From assembly GCA_029378245.1 (NCBI GenBank), contig JARKIF010000038.1:186001-250000 (forward strand): DNA of 64,000 nucleotides, written 5' to 3'. Source of the DNA: Roridomyces roridus. Lineage: Eukaryota > Basidiomycota > Agaricomycetes > Agaricales > Mycenaceae. Below, in pieces: positions 55,935 to 64,000 of the stretch (positions are counted from its first letter, which is position 1; the number at the start of each line of letters is the position of its first letter). The translations under genes and the position numbers were made by a program. Below the pieces are notes generated by a model, which was given only the letters and a program-made list of their open reading frames with translations, was not told the DNA's origin and did no database searches.

Positions 55935-56664
55935 ATGCTCTCCGCAATGACTTCTCCTCCTACCCAAGTGAAGACGGTACGCGCTTGAAAATCACTGGCC
56001 TTGTCACCGTGCACCGTTTCTGACGCAATGCCACCCTGCAGCCCACCTTCACCATGGCCGAGCTCAACGAAGGCAGCACGCCTCTCGTCACGAATCTGAA
56101 CTATGAGATTAAATCGGTGCGAGCAAATCACTTTCAAAGACTGTTCTTTCTAACGCAGCCTCTCAGCCCACCTTCACCATGGCCGAGCTCAACGAGGGCA
56201 GCATCCCTTTCAAGCCCAGGCCCATCGGCTTTGGCCGTCCGCCCAAACCCATTTTATACCTCCGCGAACGCCGTGTCAGTCTGACCACGCTTTTGCCCAA
56301 GGACGAGCCGGAGGCACACCCATCCCAAGCCCAATCCCCTCCCACTTCCATTGCCACTCCCATCCACCACTCTCCCAACTCAATGGACCACTGGTGCGAA
56401 CACTGCGAGTTCATGCCGTGGCCCCTAAACCCGTTCATCCCGTCCTTCGAACCGGTCATCTTCGATTGGGTTTTCGCGCCGGCGTTTTCGAATACGATTT
56501 CTTCGGTCGGGGCTTCCCCGACCTCGAGCTCGGTGGATGACCAGTCGAGGCCCTTGTCTCCGGAGTCGAGTAATGAGGAAACTGATGCGGAGTCTGCGGA
56601 GTGGGAGTCGGATGAGGGTACTAGTACTGAGGCGGACTCGGAGGAATGCTGGGAGGAAGAGTGA
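55935..56664 (+). CDS. Small acidic hypothetical protein with duplicated exon start
   Basis: Exons are 55,935-55,976, 56,042-56,116 and 56,167-56,664, all in frame. Exons 2 and 3 begin with nearly the same 38 bp, so PTFTMAELNEGS occurs twice in the protein; this looks like an internal tandem duplication that included an acceptor site. The rest has KPRPIGFGRPPKPILYLRER, a WCEHCEFMPWPLNP block with two Cys, and a strongly acidic Ser/Glu tail (SNEETDAESAEWESDEGTS) ending CWEEE. Translation could instead start at the Met in exon 2 or 3. No family recognised. Confidence 0.55.
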
Positions 56665-56945
56665 GGCTGATTCAGGAATGTTACCGAGGCCGCCTTCTGT
56701 ATGAATAATGTATTTAACCTGATGAACAACGAACGAGCATTTAATTATTCACCCGCGTACGGTTCTTCCAATCTCGTACACTCATTATATTTTGAAAGAG
56801 CCTACACGTTGAAATTGACCGATAGACTAGTTCATTGCACGGCCTGTAAAGAACCTGAGATTTTCCCATAAAATCCGGAGACGCAAGGCGTACGCACCGT
56901 CAAGATTGCGCTTGGACCTTCTTTATATTTCTGCAAACATACGCG

Positions 56946-58436
56946 TCATTTCTCCTCAGAATGTCGAGTAAAGACACTCACCCGAATCAAGGAAGCGAGA
57001 TACCCGAACCCCTCTTCTTCGCTTGGTCCAAAAGCCTCGTTCTTTCGCACATACTCGTACCACGCCAGATACTTATCCTCCCATTTAAACGCATCCCACC
57101 CCCGGAACTTAATGAACTCGATCGGAATGTCCACCAAAAACATGAGCCGCTCCAACCACAGCCGCGTACGAGCCATCCTCGGTTCGGCGTCCGCCAGCAT
57201 GGCTCTACGTTGTTCGATCAAAGCATCCGCTTCCTCCTGCGGCAAGACACCTGCGGAGGCCTCGATGCGGACGTCGTCGAGAAACATGCAATGGACGCGA
57301 GTATGCCAGACAGGTGCGACGCGGGAGCCTTCCCAGTCGATGACTCCGATGAGCTCGGTGGGGTCGTCGGGGGAGACGAAGATGTGGCTCAGTTCAAGCT
57401 GGTCGTGGAAGAGGGAGAATATGGGTGGCACGTTGACGCCAGCGTTGGGCGAGAGCCGCTGGATGGCAGAAAGTGCTAGACTGAGCCATGTTACGGCGCG
57501 GGGAGGAAGTTTCGATGATTCGCCAGAGTTGAGGGTATGCTCAAACCTCGAAAGAGTGGATGAGCAATGAACGAGGATGTAGTCGCGATTCGAGGTGACC
57601 GGGCCCAGTCCTGATCGGAGATTCGAAAGATGAAGAGAAGATTGGCAGAGGGGACCAAGAGTGCCATGTTCGTCCACGATGCACCCACTTGCCGGAAAGG
57701 ATGTATTGAGAAGTTCAATCTCCCAGGAAATGACCTTGGCGTGTATTTCGCGTCGTTGTTGAGGAGTCAAGTCTAGCCAACACCACGAAAGTTGCGATCC
57801 GCATAACTGAACGAGGGCGTTCAGCAAAGAACTTGTTAGAAAAGAGCAAGTTGTGTACCATTTCGATTATCATATATCGCGCACCCACAGCATTATTAGG
57901 GTCAGCATCGTAGTGCAGAACCGCTGGAACGGGGATTGTTGTATTCTTGCGTACATAGGCGATCGTGGCGATCTGGATGACTTGAGAAACGTCACGCGGC
58001 ATCGAGGACTAATCTTACATGCCTCTGAAAGAAAACGCTGCTCCAACTCCTCTGGAGGAAACCCGCGCACATTTCCATGAATGCTACCCGCAAGGCGGCC
58101 CACCAGATTGGCACCCCCCGCGATTTCCAAGAGAAAGACCTAGCTACTCAGTATGTAGTTCTGCGGCGGAAAAAGGGTTCTTACCGTGTTATGAGCTCCT
58201 CCGTCGAATGGAGTGCAGTTGAAGCAAGGTTTCCCCGCCACGACCGAGGCTTGCTGCTGCAGAGCAGGTAGGTTGTGGCTCGCCAGAAGCGGCTTGACGT
58301 GTTCTGGATTAATGAGGTTGCCGAAGCCCTGAATAGCTTTGGATAACCAAGGGTGCATTTGAGGGTGGGCTTCAGGGGTCGTGGTGGTGGAGGAGGAGGA
58401 GCGATCGTGCAGTATAGACAAGGGCCAATCGATCAT
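56946..58436 (-). CDS. Phosphotransferase (APH/choline kinase fold) protein
   Basis: Multi-exon gene with a start at 58,436 (MIDWPLSILHDRSSSS). Early exons give a glycine-containing nucleotide loop (VFLLEIAGGANLVGRLAGS) and TIPVPAVLHYDADPNN. The large last exon (57,827-56,946) carries the catalytic-loop region FHDQLELSHIFV and the following VIDWEGSRVAPVW, ending RHSEEK. The fold matches fungal aminoglycoside-phosphotransferase-like proteins. In many relatives the loop reads HPDLHxxN; here the aligned Asp is Gln and the Asn is His, so the protein may be a pseudokinase or belong to a subfamily with a shifted loop. The DWEG metal-binding motif is kept. One intron near 58,010-57,973 would be only 38 nt. 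Substrate unknown. Confidence 0.7.
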
Positions 58437-58769
58437 GTTGCTCGTACCAAGTGCGCCTCTCCATTTCTTGCGGTGGCAGTGGCGGCTGGCCTCGGGCAGC
58501 GGACCTCCCTGGAGACCCCGCTCAGACGCTCGTCATCCGAAGGTGGACGTCTTGTCGGCTTCGCTGCCAGCAGCTTCCCTCGACCACAATTACAGTCGGG
58601 TCCATTCGAGATCGGACAGTTATCGTGGCTCAGCCGCTCAGCGTCAGCGGTCATCGTGGCAAAAGAGAAGGATGTACAGCCACACCGCCTTTCTTCTTGA
58701 CCGCCATCATCTCGACTCCTTCATGACTGGGAGTCTGTGCCCACTATGATGTCTACTTCTTCTTGAAGC

Positions 58770-59909
58770 GAACCTTTCTAGGCTACCACCTGAGCTAACT
58801 GATCTCGCCATCGGACGTCTATCCAAGTCGCAGCTGCTCTCGTGCGCCTTGGTATGTCGGGAGTGGATGTTTTTTGCACGAAGCCATCTCCGACCAGGGC
58901 TCTCCTGGGGAAATTTGCGCTCGCTATGCGATATCGTCGCAGTACCAAATGCCACGCTACCCTCTTCACTACACCATCTCAAGGTCCACTTCTCCCTGAC
59001 GGACGATTCAGAGCAAATATCATATCTTATGACCACCCTCCCATCCTTGCTATCCCAATTTACGGCCCTACGCACCTTGTCACTTTTCACCAACTTTCCC
59101 GTTGAAGCGGAACTCCCTGTCTCCTCGACCGTCAACTACCTAGCAGTGTCGCCGTTCACGTTTCCGACGTATTCCATTTTCGCGCGGGTCATGTCAGGGC
59201 TCCCTCTCCTACGTGACCTCCGCCTCGGCTCCACAGCCGATTGGAAGGACGAATCTAAAGAGCCTGCGTTTCCTCAATTAAACCTTGCCTCGCTGCACAT
59301 GGAATGCAGGTTCGCCAGAAGAGCCGCCGTCGTGCGAATGATCTACACACGACGGCTCGAGCTGTCCCGCGATTTCTTGCATTCGGACAAGGACTACCAC
59401 AGCCCGACTTCGGCATATTTCCACCAACTCGGCTGCCATCTGGAGTATCTCAAGTTCGATCTCTCCATAAATGAAGGTACGCCTCCATGACGGGAGCGAC
59501 ATGACCGGGAGAGATGTTGAAACCTGGGTTCCGGATGTCTAGGCGCGTCAGACCGGTGCTGCGGCTGAAGTCGAGTCCGGAGGGTCTATCTTTGAACAAA
59601 CGGATGTCAGGCAGGAAAGGAAACATTTGGCTGGACACACTCCTCGTGCATGTAGCTCAACACTGCCCCATCCGTATCCTCACTCTCAATGGTAGAGCGG
59701 AACTTGAACCCGAAGAAGACGCGCCTCGCTTGGATCTGTCCGATTTCGCTCATGTGTCCGAGCTCCAAGTACGGGTGTTTCACGCTGGATTAGCCCGCTT
59801 TGAGCGACGGGATTTGGAGCCTCCGCTGTTGGGTATGATTTCCAAGATCCCGGGGTGTCGGCTCGTGTGGGCGGTGATTCCCGAGGGACGGGACGGTTGG
59901 GTGCAGTGA
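58770..59909 (+). CDS. F-box/LRR-like protein
   Basis: An F-box-like N-terminus (LPPELTDLAIGRLSKS, LLSCALVCREWMFFAR) is followed by leucine-rich segments (LMTTLPSLLSQFTALRTLSL, LPLLRDLRLGS, LEYLKFDLSINEG). A second exon from about 59,611 (RKGNIWLDTLLVHVAQHCP) runs to 59,909 (VIPEGRDGWVQ). F-box proteins link substrates to SCF ubiquitin ligases. No ATG is in frame immediately upstream of the F-box; a short 5' exon near 58,720-58,745 is likely, so the start is approximate. The intron of about 135 nt is longer than others here. It is divergent from the phosphotransferase gene. Confidence 0.6.
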
Positions 59910-60138
59910 GCGGAGATTTGGTGGCTCAAGATTCGCCTGCCTGTAAGTACGTCGCTGAGAACTAGTCGCTTGGTTGTCATCGGGAGCCATTGTGGTCCAA
60001 GCGTCGACGAATATGGACCTGCTGCACGGAGGGGTCCAATTCGTCAAAGCATCAAGGCGTCGAGGCGCTCCAAGCGGCAGGTCAAAGCATTGTCGTATAT
60101 AAACGCGCCTTTCTGCCACAGGTCCTCATTTTCTATTC

Positions 60139-60605
60139 ATGGCACTCTTCACCCGCGACGCTAAAACTGCGAAAATTTTCCAAGAGATGTTGGACAGGTG
60201 TGTATGTTGAACGCTACACTCGCTCAATTTCTTACTCGCCTTCTGTATAGCAACAAAAAGATGAACATCCCTGCGCATGCCAACCCGCCGAGGACGCCCG
60301 GGCCCGTTCAACCAACTCTTAGTAAGTACTGGAAGTCCGATACTTATCTTTCCTCAACTTAATTCCTCCACCCAGATCAATTAAACCAGCGCCAGCCTCC
60401 CTCGAACCATGGCCACATCCCACGCGCTCCTCAAACTACCGAACACCGTACAACACCAGCACCTGTACAGGCACTCCCACAATTCATCGACCCCGCTCTT
60501 CTAACGACCCGGTCGCCGCCCACCGCCGAGGCACTCGAGCGATGGTTCCATACGGGTGTGTACGATGAGGAGTCTGAGGGAGGGGAACAATATAGAAACC
60601 ATTGA
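60139..60605 (+). CDS. Hypothetical protein, paralogue ending LERWFHTGVY
   Basis: Exons are 60,139-60,197, 60,251-60,321 and 60,376-60,605, all in frame. About 119 residues: a short N-terminal helix (MALFTRDAKTAKIFQEMLDS), a Pro/Gln-rich disordered middle (NPPRTPGPVQPTL; NQLNQRQPPSNHG), then ALERWFHTGVYDEES near the end. The C-terminal motif and three-exon plan match the gene at 48,507-49,200. No known domain. The conserved end suggests a binding motif for a shared partner. Function unknown. Confidence 0.55.
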
Positions 60606-60739
60606 AGGCTTGAGAGACTAAACTTTGAAGCCTTCGACCCGAACGATTGGGGTAGATCTGACGAATCCCTGTGTAGGTGCCAGTTCTTTTTCGCAGTGGA
60701 GTAATCAGTAGAATAGTATGACCAGTTTATTCTTGATGA

Positions 60740-61030
60740 TGACACCCGGGTACGTGTGTCCACGGGTGTGTATGATGAGGGGAGGTACAGCAACGGACTC
60801 AAAAAATGTTACAGAGAACGAAGCCTTCGACGTACCCGTCAGCCGTGTCCGGGTTCGAATCCTGCCGAAGGCATTGACCGCCCTCCACTGCTTTTTCTTT
60901 CTTCAGCAATTACAGGTGATTATGGAAGAGAAGTTGAGCTCGACCGCTGGATGTCCTCGAGTTTCAAGCTCGAAAGACAAGAATCGAATTCGAGAGCGGA
61001 CGCATCGCGTAGTACGTATGTCGGCACGGA
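60740..61030 (+). repeat. Repeat unit with short tRNA-like module, copy 1
   Basis: Begins with sequence like the end of the preceding gene (CACGGGTGTGTATGATGAGG). It contains a tRNA-like core at 60,823-60,872 with perfect stem halves GCCTTCG/CGAAGGC but only 50 nt, then a T5 run, and ends with CTGGATGTCCTCGA and AAGCTCGAAAGACAAGAAT. It is homologous to 61,788-62,570. Confidence 0.6.
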
Positions 61031-61070
61031 TGGGCAGAAAACAACGCCAAAAAACTATCTGTTTATTTAA

Positions 61071-61617
61071 TCACCACCACTTGAAATCAGTTTCCACGAC
61101 CTGCGGCACCTCCACGTCGGGGAGATTTGATTCCCAGTCCTCGGCCTTGGTCGCATAATCGACCAACTCCTGATGAGAGGCAAATTTCCCGCTGTGCTTC
61201 TTGAGGATACGCTCGTCGTAGTACTCCCACAAGTAGTACTCCCCCCCAGCGGCAAATAGGAAATAAAGGCCGTCACAACATGGCAAGAAAGCCAGCATCT
61301 CGATGGTCCCCGGAACGACCCAGATTTCCTTGAATAGTTTGTCAATTTTGAGCTGCCCATCGTCGGTGCGGTCGAGCCAGAATGGGATGAGATCAAAGTT
61401 CTTCCAGTCGGTGGACCACTCGAACAGTCCATGGGGGTCGCCGGTCAACAATGGGTCGGTGAACCAATTGGCGTAAACGTTCCGGATGGCTTTCTCCCGT
61501 TCCTTGAGTATTTCCTTCACTCTGACACGATTAGGGTCGGAAAAGAGTGTGGAGTTGGAAAACTCACTCTGCGTCTGTGTAATACGGGGGACCGCAAAGG
61601 TAATCGTATTCGTCCAT
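61071..61617 (-). CDS. Hypothetical protein, about 165 residues
   Basis: Exons are 61,617-61,568 and 61,521-61,071; the junction gives PYYTDAE-VKEILKEREKAIR in frame. Tryptophan- and aromatic-rich soluble protein: NVYANWFTDPLLTGDPHGLF, PFWLDRTDDGQLKIDKLFKE, FLPCCDGLYFLFAAGGEYYL and a C-terminal FASHQELVDYATKAEDW to TDFKWW. No signal peptide or membrane helix is clear. The layout loosely recalls SMI1/KNR4-type small proteins, but I cannot support a family. Confidence 0.6.
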
Positions 61618-61787
61618 GGGGTTTCACATCAAATTTGTCGGCTCCTTTATAGATCTTCTCGGGAGGCTGTGCCTCGATCGAACTTACGAGAGAAATGCAA
61701 CACAGGGGCGGGATACACTCTTCCTCTCTCAAATCAGTCGAGTTCATACGCGCTCCAGCATGTCTAAGACCGGTTATTGGGGCTGAG

Positions 61788-62570
61788 ACCCGGGTACGTG
61801 TACCCACGGGTGTGTGTGGGATGATATGATGAGGGAGAGGTCAATATTATTTGCAACATGGCAGTAGCCGTGTTTGGGAGAACGAAGCCTTCGAAACGAA
61901 GCATCGGCCTGGTTGTGAACCCAGAGGTTACTACTTACGTGTGCGGGTTCGACCCCTGCCGAAGGCACTGAGTTGGGGAGGTTTGATCTTTCTTGGCAGA
62001 AACGCAGTCCGGTTCAAGCGCGCCTAAGATCACTTTATTACTGAGGCTGGGCACGGTCGCTGGCCATGGTCATAACACCCGACGCCTCATCCTGTTACAT
62101 GTCCAGTTCGATACTCGAAAGCCTCCGTACTAGGTGTAACAAGCTGATACAAGCCCAGGTTCAACTCCTGCCGTGAGCATATATAGTGTCTGGATTGAGC
62201 ATCTTTTTATCCACAGAGACAGGCCGAGGAGTGGTCGAGGGCGCACCTGTAGCAAATACCAACTTGAGTTGGGTGCATGATGGCCGTTCAAACTACTGAG
62301 TTTGCTTTAGTGGATCCTGGTCAATAACGAATACATTTGATCAACGAAACCTGCCCCTATTTAATGATCTTGGCTCAATACGAAGAAGATACACGGGAGC
62401 AGGTTCGACTCCTGCCCGGGTTGTTGGAGGCTCGATGCTTGTTTTTTGGAGGTGAATGCGAGAGGAGTCAAGTTCGACTGCTGGATGTCCTCGATTTTCA
62501 CTCGCACCCGCAAGCTCGAAAGACAAGAATGGAATTCGATAGCGGACGTAGTACCGCGAGATGCACAATA
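61788..62570 (+). repeat. Repeat unit with tRNA-like modules, copy 2
   Basis: Starts CCCGGGTACGTGTACCCACG like copy 1. It holds a tRNA-like element at 61,887-61,966 (perfect GCCTTCG/CGAAGGC stem, 80 nt, T-arm GTTCGACC), further B-boxes near 62,158-62,170 and 62,402-62,416 (GCAGG-TTCGACT-CCTGC), and ends with the shared block CTGGATGTCCTCGA and AAGCTCGAAAGACAAGAAT. Confidence 0.6.
61887..61966 (+). repeat. tRNA-like element, GCCTTCG family
   Basis: Seven perfect acceptor-like pairs and a B-box T-arm over 80 nt. No clear anticodon arm. Confidence 0.5.
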
Positions 62571-62680
62571 GCTTAGGGTAGGATCGACAATATAAGAATA
62601 CCAATAACTTTGCAAGAATCTACGACGCCGTCAGCCCAACCTTAACGAAGCAAAAGAAGAATGCACTCACACGCGTACGC

Positions 62681-63661
62681 CTACTCATCCTCCCCCTTCT
62701 CTACCACAACCTCACTCCCAACAACGAGCAGCTTCCTAAGCTTAAAACACGCCTCCCTGCGATTAACCCTCTTCCCAATACTCTGCATCCCCAATATCCC
62801 AGGGTACGAAGGGAACGCCTTGGGAATCTTGCGGCCCGTGCCTGCGAGTACGACGTTTTCGGCAGCCTGCGAATCACCCTTGGCTTGTAATTCTTCGCGG
62901 GTGCTGACAGCCCGCCTGTAGTCGTCTGCTTTCGAGGCGTATGTTGAGAGCGCGGATTTGCGTTTGGTGCTGAGGTGCGAGGTGAGCGCTTCTTCCGAGC
63001 CGAATTTGGTGATGGCACTGGGAGGAGGGGTGAGGAGGGGTTGGGAGGACAGTCGGGGAGGAGACGCGTACACTTGTTTGGCAAGTGCGTCGCTGACGAG
63101 ACGGGTGGCGCGTTTGGAGGTACGGCGTGGGTCGACCCAGTCCCTAAGGAGGTTAGCTTGAGCGACAGAGGAGTGGATTGGCATGCGCACAGGATGATCA
63201 AATGGTACAATTCGCTTTCACGTAGATCGTATTTCGCGGCGGCCGTGCCGAGGGAGAGCACGGCAAACTCGTCCGTCTCGAGACATTCGTCGCACACGCG
63301 CTGTAAGTTTGTCAGATATACGAGGGAAGCTCAAGGAGAAGAGGCTTGCCTCCATGTGGAGAATAAAGAGCTGCGACGCCTCTGCTCCACAAACTTCGCA
63401 CTTGTCCTTAATGCAGGTGTAGACGAGCGTGCGCTTCGAGAACGCGTCAAGGACGTTCGAGTTGGTGAGGACTGTTTCGAGGGAATCGTCCGTGTTGTTG
63501 GTGATCTTGGAGAACCATTCTGCCCAGCGTTTGTCGCTGAGGACAAAGGCGCGCCAGTAAGTAGAGACGTGACTGAGGGAGAGGAGGTCGTAGGGGCCCA
63601 GGTGCTTGGTGGCCATGAACTGGAGCTCGATGGGAGCGGTGTTTAAGCGCGAGAGAGACAT
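62681..63661 (-). CDS. F-box protein with CxxC zinc-knuckle-like region
   Basis: Start MSLSRLNTAPIELQFMATKH at 63,661, F-box-like (LGPYDLLSLSHVSTYWRAFV, W-x3-F), then CIKDKCEVCGAEASQLFI and, after an intron, RVCDECLETDEF, giving two C-x2-C pairs. The intron after HME (about 63,353-63,303) has a GC donor. Later exons read YHLIIL-DWVDPRRTSKRATR and, across another intron, LAKQV-AITKFGSEEALTSHL, ending VVGSEVVVEKGEDE at 62,681. This arrangement is common in mushroom F-box proteins acting as SCF substrate adaptors. Target unknown. It is divergently arranged with the dehydrogenase at 63,764. Confidence 0.75.
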
Positions 63662-63763
63662 CTTGACGCGACTGGACGCGATGTGCGATATGGGCGGATG
63701 AAAGAGGCGCGTTTGTTCCCACGCTCGGGCATCAACAAAATAGCTCCGTGACTCGAAACAGTC
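63662..63763. promoter_or_regulatory. Shared divergent promoter
   Basis: Only 102 bp separate the start codons of the F-box gene (-) and the dehydrogenase gene (+), so the two presumably share a promoter region. No specific factor site is recognised. Confidence 0.4.
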
Positions 63764-64000
63764 ATGTCGTCGGAGCAGATCGTCTTGGTCGTCGGCGCAT
63801 CTCGAGGCATAGGCCTCGCCCTCCTTCAGCAACTGGCTGAAACACCAAACACCAAGGCCATCGGGTCTGTCAGAGCCACCAACGCTGCGCTCGACGTGCC
63901 GAATGCCACCGTCCTCACGCTCGACATCTCTGACGATGACTCGGTCTTGAAAGCAGCGTCCCAGATCCCCGAGCTCGACACGCTCATCATCAACGCGGGC
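63764..64000 (+). CDS. Short-chain dehydrogenase, 5' part only
   Basis: Open from the ATG to the window edge. It starts MSSEQIVLVVGASRGIGLAL with the cofactor motif GASRGIG, then TVLTLDISDDDSVLKAASQI and LDTLIINAG (NAG motif). It resembles the C-factor/sniffer-type SDR group and is not close to the 4.6/45.6 kb SDR pair. The catalytic Tyr-x3-Lys lies beyond the window. Substrate unknown. Confidence 0.8.
   Translation, partial: MSSEQIVLVVGASRGIGLALLQQLAETPNTKAIGSVRATNAALDVPNATVLTLDISDDDSVLKAASQIPELDTLIINAG

Overview
This is a eukaryotic, basidiomycete (Agaricomycetes-type) genomic window. The evidence is genes split by many 45-60 nt introns with GT..AG (a few GC..AG) borders, plus families typical of mushroom genomes: a STE3-type pheromone receptor, MYND-finger proteins, F-box proteins, a MeaB-like bZIP factor, an ABCG half-transporter, a Tnp2/Plavaka-type transposon and secreted isochorismatase-like hydrolases. 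All calls come from reading the sequence. No homology search was run.

Layout. 0.3-3.1 kb: a frame-damaged adenylation (AMP-binding) gene and unassigned exons. 4.6-17.2 kb: the left arm of a large inverted duplication, holding a short-chain dehydrogenase copy (frameshifted), tRNA-like repeats and a RING-finger copy (frameshifted). It is split by a nested insertion: a short CACTA-like element (TSD ACA) that itself holds a 7.47 kb Plavaka/Tnp2 element with two genes. 18.5-39.9 kb: a mostly single-copy core with the STE3 receptor, a single-pass membrane protein, an ABCG transporter, a secreted cysteine hydrolase, two tandem MYND genes, a GHKL-type ATPase gene broken by a 471-bp hAT-like MITE, and a MeaB-like bZIP gene. 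40.5-46.9 kb: the right arm, with the same dehydrogenase and RING genes in inverted order, both intact. 48.5-64 kb: a small hypothetical gene, arrays of tRNA-like/B-box modules, a 1.2 kb fold-back element, a family 25 glycosyltransferase, a small acidic protein, a phosphotransferase-fold protein, an F-box/LRR-like protein, a paralogue of the 48.5 kb hypothetical gene, a small hypothetical gene, an F-box protein and the 5' end of a second dehydrogenase.

The genes do not form an obvious pathway. The most distinctive features are (i) the inverted duplication whose left copies have all decayed while the right copies stay open, (ii) dozens of short tRNA-like modules (acceptor-like stem, B-box T-arm, nearby T-run) in several families and in convergent pairs, and (iii) three insertions with recognisable target-site duplications that let the insertion history be read.
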